Shown here: one piece after another, positions 53,262 through 64,000 of the stretch
How positions within the stretch are numbered: the first letter of the stretch is position 1
Layout: each line of letters starts with the position of its first letter
Origin: Ceratopteris richardii
Lineage: Eukaryota; Streptophyta; Polypodiopsida; Polypodiales; Pteridaceae
Length of the DNA: 64,000 bases
Direction: 5' to 3'
Assembly (NCBI GenBank): GCA_020310875.1
Contig: CM035432.1
Coordinates: 94,818,467 to 94,882,466, forward strand
Translations under genes and position numbers: made by a program
Notes under the pieces: generated by a model
Seen by the model: the letters and a program-made list of their open reading frames with translations, nothing else
Database searches by the model: none
What the model was told of the DNA's origin: nothing

Positions 53262-53380
53262 GAAAAGTTATACTTGTACCTGTCCTGCATAGTCACCCTG
53301 CGTGCGCCGTTAGCGAGGCGACTGAATTGATCCGCCAGTCGTCAGAAATCGTGCCCACACTTTGAACCCGACGTGAAACA

Positions 53381-53936
53381 ATGGCACAGCAGGACAGGTA
53401 TAAACATTTCTTCTCTTCTTGCATATGCATCGGCTTGGTTAGGCTACGTGGTTGCAGCGGCTTGACGTGATTGTCTTGCAGTGGCAGAAATTATAAACCT
53501 TGTAATTTCTTGGCTATTGAGGGCTGAGCTTATGCTCTGAGCGTCTCCACGGGAATAGGCAAGTAGAAAACTTCATCTCTACACCCTTACCATCAACATT
53601 TTAAAGAAGAACGTTTGCACATTCATCCATTAGCAATTGATGTATTAGATTTTGATCATATTAAAAATTGTATAAATTTTCACAGTCACTCTTTGAGCCT
53701 CTTCTTCGATTCAGATTGCAGGTATTGATCTATCCTCTAATACTTCTTTTTTCTCAAATATCAATGGGTAAAAAGAAAGAAGATAATTTAAATACACATA
53801 AAAAGAACTCTTCTATGGAGGGTTTAATTAAGAATGCAAATTTGGGACTTAAAACACAAGTCAAAGATTTAGAGGATAAGCTAAACTCATCAAATCAAGC
53901 AAAGTTTAAAGAAGTATTTATGTTAATTGAGGGTTA
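53381..53936 (+). mobile_element. Element F internal region INT2, truncated
   Basis: It runs as INT1 to codon 57 of gag (ATG at 53764, ...FKEVFMLI), then joins mid-LTR sequence at 53937. Confidence 0.85.
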
Positions 53937-54766
53937 AATATTCATCCTAGAGGGTTATGGAAGGTTAGAAAATAGGTTTATGGGTTAGTTGAAGTTATTT
54001 GATGTGGTTTAAAGTTAGTTGTAGGGCAAACTTAAGGTTAAATGATTAAATAAGTGGGTTATAGTCTATAAATAAATTATTAAATAGGTTAATTATATCT
54101 TAAGGAACCTTAGCAAATTAATAGGAATATATATTAATTATTTATTTCCACTAAGCCTAAGGTAATAATTAAAATGGGTTAAATTAAATCTTAGTCTAAG
54201 GTATAGTATTTATTCTAAAGTTTAGCATTTAAATAAATAAAAAAGAAGAAGTAAAAGGTTATTTAAAATCTAAAGTTTTTGGTCCATTGAATATTTAATT
54301 GGTTGGTTGAAAATTGGGGAAAACCACAGAAAGGAAATGTCCACGCCTATTTTGTTGTTGGATTGTTGTTGAGTTAAAGAGGAGTCAAATTAGGTAGTTG
54401 GTTCAGTTATCTAAAGGATATTGTAGGCTATGGTGGGCTACTCTCATCTATTTAAAGAGGGAGTACGTGCTCACAAGTTCATGTGTTTTTTTTCAGGTAC
54501 TTAATTCTTCTCTAGACTATAGTCATATTTGTACTTAGCTTTATGTCAGTTCTCTGACAGGAGGAGAGAGAAGGCCATCTCTCTTGTCCTCCAATTTATG
54601 AAAAGCAAATTTTTTTAGGAAGTGCAGAGATTTATTTTCTGATTTTTCTTTCTTTCCCCTCTTCTTTTTCCCTTCTTCTTGCCTCTCCCTTTTTTATCTA
54701 AAAGAAAAATTTTTCCCCTCTCTCCCTCCCTTTCTCTGCCGACGGCGCAGCTCTGCTGCACGCGCA

Positions 54767-55253
<487 letters not shown>

Positions 55254-55429
55254 GTTTTAGTTTTAAATTTTTTATTTTATTTGTTTTTTTCTTTCTTCTT
55301 TTTCTCCCTCCTTCTCCCTCTCTTTCTCTGCAACCGACGGACGCAGCCATCGGCGGAGTAGAGAGAGAGAGAAAGAGAGAGAGAGAGTGATAGAGAGAAA
55401 GAGAGAGAGAGTGATAGAGAGAAAGAGAT

Positions 55430-55460
<31 letters not shown>

Positions 55461-56262
55461 GAGATAAGGGATTTTTGGGTTTTTTTATATTTTATTGTCT
55501 TATGATTTTATTATATATTCTATGTCTTAGTAATTCATATTTTATATGTTTTATTTTCTTAAATTAATATAACTAATATATGAAAGAAATATGAATTATA
55601 AATGTATATTATGAATGAAAATGATTTATTTATTTATGAATATATATGATTTATGTATAAGTATTTATATATGTATGTGAATATATATGTTTTAATATAT
55701 GTATGTGTAAGTATGTACTTATGTGTGTATGTTTTAATTAGTTCATTTTTATGTACTAAGTGTTAATGTTTTTGCATTTAAATTATGAGATGCATATGCA
55801 TTAAGTATGAGATGAATGATATGAATGAATAATGAATTTATTAAGAAATGGAGGGTGTGAAGGGTACATGTGTGTTTATTTAATGAAATTGATTTCATAT
55901 ATTTCTTTTATGAGTTTCAGGTTACCAGAAGGAGGGTCCATTTAGTCTCTAACCTTACCTTTCTCCAAGATTCTATTACATTATCTAAACTTTTCTTTAT
56001 CCATTCACTTAACCTAACCATTCTTAGCCTATTCATTTCTTTACCCTACCCATAACCTAAGCTTCTTCAACTTGATAGATACCTAAGTTCTTTTACCCAA
56101 GTACCAAGATAGTGCATGTTAGATATTAGGATATGCACCCATGTTAATTTAATGTATGAACCATGTTAGTTATTAGAGCATGTTAGTGCATATTAGATGT
56201 TAAAAATTTATGCATCTAAGTTAATGCATGCTAATTAAAGTATGTATTTAAGTTATTATGTA

Positions 56263-56550
56263 TATTACATGTATGTGTATGCATGTATATGTTAGTATGT
56301 GTTAGTATTTGTTCATGCATGTATATGTTAGTATGTGTTAGTATATGTTCATGCATATATATGTTAGTATGTGTTAGTATTTGTTCATGCATGTATATGT
56401 TAGTATGTGTTAGTATTTGTTCATGCATGTATATGTTAGTATGTGTTAGTATTTGTTCATGCATGTATATGTTGGTATGTGTTAGTATATGTCCATGCAT
56501 GTACATGTTAGTGTATGTTCATATATGTATATGTTAGTATAGTATGCATA
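56263..56550. repeat. 36-bp minisatellite, copy in LTR3
   Basis: Same unit and copy number as in LTR2. Confidence 0.95.
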
Positions 56551-56921
56551 TGTGTATTAGTGTGTATGATAGTATAGTTCATGCATGTGTGTGTTTATGC
56601 ATGTGCATGTATGTTCATACATGTGTATGTTAGTGTATGTTCATGCATGTGTGTGTTTATGCATGTGCATGAATGTTTATGCATGTATGTATGTTAATTA
56701 AAAAATGCATGTTTATCTATGAGTAAACAATGTATGTTGATGTATATTAAAATAATTATGTAAATGAATTATTTATTGTAATATATCTATTTTAATAAAA
56801 CAATGTATTTAATATATATGTGTTTTAGAAAGATTAATTACTTTAGTGTTATTTAAAAAATGCTAAATGAGTGTTAAATTTTATAAAGATATACTAATTT
56901 CTCTCATGTGTTTTTTTTTCA

Positions 56922-57096
56922 GATTTGATTTCTGAAGAATTGCAGCCTCTTTGTGAACTGAAGATTTGATTTTTGAAGAATTGCAGCCTCTTGGTGAACT
57001 GAAGATTTGATTTTTGAAGAATTGCAGCCTCTTGGTGAACTGAAGATTTGATTTCTGAAGAACTGCAGCCTCTTGGTGAACTGAAGGCTGTTGCCC
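56922..57096. repeat. 41-bp minisatellite in LTR3
   Basis: Four units as in LTR2; two units have CTGAAG changed to TTGAAG. Confidence 0.95.
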
Positions 57097-57291
57097 TCTT
57101 TCATATGTGTTGTATTTCAGAAAGCTATTGGCGAACTGGAGATACACATGTGACTTGAAGTTTGAAAAGCAGAGTTTGTCCTTAGTTTGAAACTTTTATT
57201 AGCTTGTATAGGCTATATTTTAGACTGTCATTTATAAACATCATCCTTGAGGTTGTATAGGACTTTGGTTATTAATTTAGTATCATCTTTT

Positions 57292-57624
57292 ATGTCTAAA
57301 GAAAGTTCTTCGAATAGTTCCTTTCTACCTTCATTAACTTTTGAATTGTTGTTTCCAAAACCAATAGAAGATAAAGAATCAATAAAAGAAGTAATAGTAG
57401 AAGAATCTTTGCACGATCCTAGGACAACTATAACTTTACTTTCTACTGTTCGTCCTAGTGTTAGTGAAGATAATTTTCCTCCAACTGTAGATAGAAACAT
57501 AGAAAATATCCAAGAAGAAACAAACGAAACCATAAAAGATCAAATAGTTAGTGAAAAGATTATCCTACCTTCTTATTTTGACGCAGTTGAACTTTATAGG
57601 AACGCTTCACCTTACGGACCTTAG
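57292..57624 (+). CDS. Copy 3 of the unknown upstream ORF of element F
   Basis: 110 codons, same length and frame as 45081-45413 and ending YRNASPYGP. It differs at a handful of residues, for example SLTFELL for SSTFELL and VRPSVSEDN for VPPSVSEEN. Confidence 0.4.
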   Translation: MSKESSSNSSFLPSLTFELLFPKPIEDKESIKEVIVEESLHDPRTTITLLSTVRPSVSEDNFPPTVDRNIENIQEETNETIKDQIVSEKIILPSYFDAVELYRNASPYGP

Positions 57625-57639
57625 GAAAAGTTATACTTG

Positions 57640-57730
57640 TACCTGTCCTGCATAGTCACCCTGCGTGCGCCGTTAGCGAGGCGCACGCAGGGTGAACCCG
57701 ACGTGAAACAATGGCACAACAGGACAGGTA
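57640..57730. repeat. Nested inverted repeats at the LTR3/INT3 border
   Basis: The inner stem has 15-bp perfect arms CACCCTGCGTGCGCC (57657-57671) and GGCGCACGCAGGGTG (57680-57694) with loop GTTAGCGA. The outer stem is TACCTGTCCTG (57640-57650) with CAGGACAGGTA (57720-57730). In LTR2 only the outer stem exists; the inner right arm is unique to this copy. Confidence 0.95.
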
Positions 57731-58093
57731 TAAACATTTCTTCTCTTCTTGCATATGCATCGGCTTGGTTAGGCTACGTGGTTGCAGCGGCTTGAGGTGA
57801 TTGTCTTGCAGTGGCAGAAATTATAAACCTTGTGATTTCCTGGCTATTGAGGGCTGAGCTTATGCTCTGAGCGCCTCCACGGGAATAGGCAAGTAGAAAA
57901 CTTCATCTCTACACCCTTACCATCAACATTTTAAAGAAGAACGTTTGCACATTCATCCATTAGCAATTGATGTATTAGATTTTGATCATATTAAAAATTG
58001 TATAAATTTTCACAGTCACTCTTTGAGCCTCTTCTTCGATTCAGATTGCAGGTATTGATGTATCCTCTAATACTTCTTTTTTCTCAAATATCA

Positions 58094-59171
58094 ATGGGTA
58101 AAAAGAAAGAAGATAATTTAAATACACATAAAAAGAACTCCTCTATGGAGGGTTTAATTAAGAATGCAAATTTGGGACTTAAAACACAAGTCAAAGATTT
58201 AGAGGATAAGCTAAACTCATCAAATCAAGCAAAATTTAAAGAAGTATTTTCTGTTAATTGACAAGTTAAGTGAGTTTTCAAATTCAAATAGTGTGATGTG
58301 TGGGATTTTACAAGAAATTGTTAAAAAATTAAAGATCCAAATAGATGATTTGACCAAACAAGTCAATGCACTACCTAACTGCAAGTGCAAACATGAAAAA
58401 AGTTTATCTCCAAAGTTGCCTAATGAATCCCATAAGAATGAGTATAGGAGATCCACCTATAGGGCTATGAATAGAAAAGTATATCCCTTAAGATGTTTTT
58501 GGTGTGACCAACTAGGTCATATGTACGAGGATTGTGTTGCTTATAATAATGCATGTCAAAATCACTTAGTCATTACACATGACCTTAAGATTTGTGATGA
58601 TCAAACACAACTACCTTTGCGTTTAAATTTAGGTCGAGGCGGGATGATAGAATACTTTAACGAAACAAAATTTAGTCCTAAAACCAAACTTCAAATACAA
58701 TGGAAACCAAAGAGTCATGATGAAGAAAGCAATGTATGTCAATCAAATTTTATAAACACCAAGATTGTGACTAAAAGTGAATGCTTGAACAAGGATCAAA
58801 ACCTTCTTAAACCTAAATCTATGAGATACATTGATATTCAAACTACATATAAGGATCAAGATACATTGGAAAAGATTATGAAAGAAGAAGATGTAAGGAT
58901 AAAAGATGATGAAAATGAACAATTAATTGATGGAAATAAAGACATACATGCGGTTAAAACAGAACCTAAAGTCATAGAAAATGACAATAAATGTGACCAA
59001 AATAAAAATGATGAAAGAATAGTTCAAACATTTGAAGATGAAAATCTTCAAATTCAATTAGAACATGACAAGAATATGGAAAAATGGATACAAGAAGCCA
59101 TATGCAAGATTGAAAATAATATAGAAAACTCATCTAAAGTTAAGAAAAAGGATAAGAATTTAAGAGAATAG
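58094..59171 (+). pseudogene. Copy 3 of element F gag, frameshifted
   Basis: Identical start (MGKKKEDNLNTHKKNSS). One extra T near 58250 (GTATTTTCTG for GTATTTCTG) ends the first frame at 58261. The remaining 292 codons, including RCFWCDQLGHMYEDC and LGRGGMIEYFNE, are open from 58293. Confidence 0.8.
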
Positions 59172-60680
59172 TTTTATTGTGATGGAATTGTTTATTGAAG
59201 ATAAAACTTTTAATTTTTGTTATTGCTTGGTGTATATATGCCTATTTTCCTAAAGTTGAGAAACATATACCTAAATTGTTTTGTTTTATGAAGTTTTTAT
59301 GCTTGGAAAAGTTAGTTAAAAGCTTATGAGAAAGTTTTACATTATGATTTACTTAACCAAAAGAATACTAAAATATGAAAACACAAAGTTTGTTGATTAT
59401 AAATTAAACTAAAACATGTTTGAAATGATATGCATAATATGCTTGCAAATAAGTTTGATCAATATGCTTGTCATTTCCTAAACTTATGATACCAAAGATG
59501 CTATTCTATACTAAAAATATAATTATCCATTGAGATAGGATGATAATACTTATGCTGATATACTACCCACTATGAATTTCGTTCTTATGATGAGAATGCC
59601 CATATTTTATGCTTTTCTATTGATAATAAGCTTTCTAATTATAAATAGTATTATCAAAATGATGTTACTAAACTTATGATGAACTTATGATTTTCTTCCT
59701 TTCACAAATAAAAAGAAATCTATTATGATGAACAATTATGAAGAACAATATTATAATGAAATGATGAATATTTTGAATAAAATGATTTTGTTCACAACAA
59801 ATATGATGGTTATATTATACTATGAACATTATGATTTTTTTGAAATTTATGAACTTTGTTTCAAAGGTTGAAAATGCTAATGTGAAATTTATGAATTTAT
59901 GAATTTATGAATTTTGTTTATGAATTATACCCACTATGACTTTTTATGATGAAAATTGTGACATGATGAAGATGAATCATATGAATTTCTATTTGCAAGA
60001 TAAATGATAATGAAGATTACTTGTTTTGTAGCTTCTACTTTATGAGTGCTTACAGGTTCTGAAGATGAATTGATCAAAGTAATTGAAGATTTTTTTTGCC
60101 AAAAGTTCTGATGAACTTAAAGAGAACTGAAGATGGAGACAATATAGATTAGGAAAAAGAGTTAAACTATTTGAAAAGAGAAATAATGAAGAATATGAAA
60201 TTGAAGAAAATGATGCTGAAGATGATGCTGATGAAAATGAAGATGACAATTAAAAATCTATTTAAAAAATCAGGTGAAACAGTTTTGATTAGAGATTCTT
60301 TGATTTTTTGTGTATATGCATAAGCATTACTGCATGGATTAAAAGGATATGTTCCAATTTATTTAAAAAAATCAAGTAGAATTAAGATATAGAAATATCT
60401 GAAATATTTATGATTGAAGCATAATAACTCGTATTTATATGAACTGAATCAAGAAGTTAAATAGAAATTTTGGAATTGGAAACTTGTAAAAGAAAAGGTA
60501 GTCTTATTTTGAATATATGTATATGCTTAAAATAAATTTTATTCATTAGTAAATGGGATTTTGTATCTTGCTTTTATTTTTTATGAGATATGAACTCAAA
60601 ATAAAAAAAAAATTAACTAAAACTTCATACCCAAGTAGCTTATATGTATGTGTCTGTTGTTAGTGTGCTATGTTGGGCTA

Positions 60681-60955
60681 GTAGGCGGGTGGAACAACCT
60701 TGGTCGGGTGATCAAGGCCACGAGTTGCAGCTAGTTTCATCATAGGCCTAACCTATGTGTTGTCATGCGCCTGCATGGGTCGGTAGGCGGGTGGAGTTAC
60801 TCTGGTCGGGCGGTCAGAGCCACGAGCTGACGTCGATTTCATGTAGGGCTGACATAGTTTGTCGTGCGCTATGCCGATTTGGTAGACAAGTGGAACAAAC
60901 TTGGCCGGGTGGACAAGTCCAGGAGTCGCACGCAATTTCGGTATAGGCTGATTTG
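60681..60955 (+). repeat. Three-fold ~100-bp repeat in element F 3' region, copy 3
   Basis: Same arrangement as 48406-48680 with very few substitutions. Confidence 0.9.
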
Positions 60956-61416
60956 TAAAAAAATAAAATAAAGAAAAAGCTGAGTTGGGATGAAGTAAGA
61001 AAAATGATATGATTTAAGCAATAAAAAGAGAGTCAGACCATAGGAAATAAAGGTAGGAGGCATATAATTCTGTTATCTGATGGAAAAAGTTTTCTTTTTG
61101 TATATGCTGTTATGAAAGATAAGTTACTTATTCTAAACAAGTGACATGAACAGACGAACTATAAAACTTATGATTTATTCTTATAAATATTTGTTTAAAT
61201 GTGGATTAAGAAATATGAGATGATATTTTATAACTTATTTCTATGTTGTTTTTTTTAAAATGATTTGTACAAATATTTTTAATTACATAAAGTGTGAATG
61301 CATGATGTAATAAAATTTTGAAATTATTTAAACTTAATTTCAAAAGAATTTGATATGTTCCTTTTGAATCTGTAGGTTGACCCATCGGGACGATGTGAAG
61401 GTTTAGTGTGGGCGGA

Positions 61417-64000
61417 TGTCGGAAGAATTTATTACTCTTAAAATATTTTAAAAAATTAAAAGATTAATTGATTAATATAAGTTTGGTTAAATTATAAAAA
61501 CTTTCACTAATGTTTGATCTTAAATTTTGCAAGAAAAGAAGTTGTTGATCAATAACAAGAAGGGAAGTATTTATCCAAATGTTTTCTTAATATTATTTAA
61601 GGGTTTAGATGATAAATCAAGGGTTAGCTAAGGGGTAAACTGAGTTTTGGATGAGAATATAAAGATAATTAAGGGTTAATTATAGGTTTTGATAATACTC
61701 TAGCTAAATATTAAGGGTAAATAAGGGTTAATTAAAAGTCTTGATCATGTTTTAAAGGGTTACAAGGGTAATTATGGGTTAAATGTATGTTCTAGCTAAA
61801 TTGCAAGGATTAAATGTATGTTTTGAGCATGAATTATAGGGTTCTAGTTAAGTTTTAAGGTTAATTATGGGTTAAATATTCATCCTAGAGGGTTATGGAA
61901 GGTTAAAAAATAGGTTTATGGGTTAGTTGAAGTTATTTGATGTGGTTTAAAGTTAGTTGTAGGGTAAACTTAAGGTTAAATGATTAAATAAGTGGGTTAT
62001 AATCTATAAATAAATTATTAAATAGGTTAATTATATCTTAAGGAACCTTATCAAATTAATAGGAATATATATTAATTATTTATTTCCACTAAGCCTAAGG
62101 TAATAATTAAAATGGGTTAAATTAAATCTTAGTCTAAGGAATAGTATTTATTCTAAAGTTTAGTATTTAAATAAATAAAAAAGAAGAAGTAAAAGGTTAT
62201 TTAAAATCTAAAGTTTTTGGTCCATTGAATATTTAATTGGTTGGTTGAAAATTGGGGAAAACCACATAAAGGAAATTTCCACGCCTATTTTGTTGTTGGA
62301 TTGTTTTTGAGTTAAACAGGAGTCAAATTAGGTAGTTGGTTCAGTTATCTAAAGGATATTGTAGGCTATGGTGGGCTACTCTCATCTATTTAAAGAGGGA
62401 GTACGTGCTCACAAGTTCATGTGTTTTTTTTCAGGTACTTAATTCTTCTCTAGACTATAGTCATATTTGTACTTAGTTTTATGTCAGTCCTCTGACAGGA
62501 GGAGAGAGAAGGCCATCTCTCTTGTCCTTCAATTTATGAAAAGCAAATTTTTTTAGGAAGTGCAGAGATTTGTTTTCTGATTTTTCTTTCTTTCCCCTCT
62601 TCTTTTTCCCTTCTTCTTGCCTCTCCCTTTTTTATCTAAAAGAATTTTTTTTCCCCTCTCTCTCCCTCCCTTTCTCTGCCGGCGGCGCAACTCTGCTGCG
62701 CGCGCAACAGAGAGAGAGAGAGAGAAAGAGAGAATAGTAGAGAGAGAGAGAGTTTTAGTTTAAAATTTTTTATTTTATTTGTTTTTTTCTTTCTTCTTTT
62801 TCTCCCTCCTTCTCCCTCTCTTTCTCTGCAACCGACGGACGCAGCCGTTGGCACAGTAGAGAGAGAGAGAAAGAGAGAGAGAGAGTGATAGAGAGAAAGA
62901 GAGAGAGAGAGAGTGATAGAGAGAAAGAGATAGAGAGAGAGAGAAAGAGAGAGAGAGAAAGAGAGATAAGGGTTTTTTGGGTTTTTTTATATTTTATTGT
63001 CTTATGATTAATATAACTAATATTTTATATGTTTTAGTAATTCATATTTTATATGTTTTATTTTCTTAAATTAATATAACTAATATATGAAAGAAATATG
63101 AATTATAAATGTATATTATGAATGAAAATGATTTATTTATTTATGAATATATATGATTTATGTAGAAGTATTTATATATGTATGTGAATATATATGTTTT
63201 AATATATGTATGTGTAAGTATGTACTTATGTGTGTATGTTTTAATTAGTTCATTTTTATGTACTAAGTGTTAATGTTTTGGCATTTAAATTATGAGATGC
63301 ATATGCATTAAGTATGAGATGAATGATATGAATGAATAATGAATTTATTAAGAAATGGAGGGTGTGAAGGGTACATGTGTGTTTATTTAATGAAATTGAT
63401 TTCATATATTTCTTTTATGAGTTTCAGGTTACCAGAAGGAGGGTCCATTTAGTTTCTAACCTTACCTTTCTCCAAGATTCTATTACATTATCTAAACTTT
63501 TCTTTATCCATTCACTTAACCTAACCATTCTTAGCCTATTCATTTCTTTACCCTACCCATAACCTAAGCTTCTTCAACTTGATAGATACCTAAGTTCTTT
63601 TACCCAAGTACCAAGATAGTGCATGTTAGATATTAGGATATGCACCCATGTTAATTTAATGTATGAACCATGTTAGTTATTAGAGCATGTTAGTGCATAT
63701 TAGATGTTAGAAATTTATGCATCTAAGTTAATGCATGCTAATTAAAGTATGTATTTAAGTTGTTATGTATATTACATGTATGTGTATGCATGTATATGTT
63801 AGTATGTGTTAGTATTTGTTCATGCATGTATATGTTAGTATGTGTTAGTATATGTTCATGCATATATATGTTAGTATGTGTTAGTATTTGTTCATGCATG
63901 TATATGTTAGTATGTGTTAGTATTTGTTCATGCATGTATATGTTAGTATGTGTTAGTATTTGTTCATGCATGTATATGTTAGTATGTGTTAGTATATGTC
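61417..64000 (+). repeat. Element F LTR4 (runs off the window)
   Basis: It begins TGTCGGAAGAATTTATTAC and has the TATA near 62387, a short GA tract (62708-62751), the second hairpin and the start of the 36-bp minisatellite. Confidence 0.75.
63766..64000. repeat. 36-bp minisatellite, copy in LTR4
   Basis: Same unit, continuing to the window edge. Confidence 0.95.

Larger units (their letters stand above)
57711..61416 (+). mobile_element. Element F internal region INT3
   Basis: Co-linear with INT1 throughout: gag, AT-rich stretch, three-fold repeat, PPT. Only scattered substitutions and small indels separate them. Confidence 0.8.

Noticed and set aside
53300-53400. tRNA gene or tRNA-like structure at the element F leader
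   Set aside because: There is a stem CGACTG/CAGTCG and a TTGAACCCG resembling a T-arm, but no consistent cloverleaf or A/B boxes at proper spacing on either strand.

Overview
The window is eukaryotic and almost certainly from a land plant. It has GT-AG introns, initiator-Met tRNA primer-binding sites, plant-type Copia, Ty3/gypsy and LINE retroelements, and a fragment of a plant POLTERGEIST-like PP2C. The single most gene-like locus encodes a ParB-like domain followed by a DNA N4/N6-type methyltransferase. I associate that pairing more with seed-free plants than with angiosperms, but this is an impression from memory, not a search result. No intact host gene is visible: the window is mostly nested retrotransposon sequence plus two decayed genes at the left end.

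Layout. 1-1.6 kb: no recognisable gene. 1.7-3.2 kb (-): a transposase-like pseudogene that keeps one frame across two TGA stops and seems to lack its catalytic core. 3.8-7.3 kb (+): the five-exon ParB/methyltransferase locus, with two in-frame stops and a frameshift. Its second intron carries eight 19-nt palindromes at an exact 31-bp period. 7.9-11.06 kb (-): Copia remnant A. 12.3-23.2 kb: a three-level nest. Copia C (-) was split by a 5'-truncated LINE (-, 16-bp target duplication), which was in turn split by Copia B (+, 230-bp LTRs, AATGC duplication). 24.8-26.1 kb: a 1.35-kb AT-rich element with inverted ends flanked by TTAA. 27.3-27.5 kb: the PP2C fragment.

From about 27.7 to 42.17 kb lies gypsy element D (-), interrupted by the nearly complete Copia E (-, about 1.01-kb LTRs, GAACC duplication). 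From 42.17 kb to the right edge is a tandem array of a large non-autonomous LTR retrotransposon, F (+). Its LTR is about 3.3-4.2 kb and its roughly 3.7-kb internal region has a gag-like ORF but no pol, which resembles LARD/TR-GAG elements. F ends in the same polypurine tract and the same three-fold ~100-bp 3' repeat as D, so D-type elements are plausible mobilisers of F. The array reads LTR1-INT1-LTR2-INT2(partial)//LTR3(partial)-INT3-LTR4.

Most features therefore do not form a host pathway. They record successive insertions, CpG-type decay and repeat instability. The strongest candidates for undescribed biology are the intronic palindrome array in the methyltransferase locus and the palindrome-plus-(GA)n modules and leader hairpins of element F.
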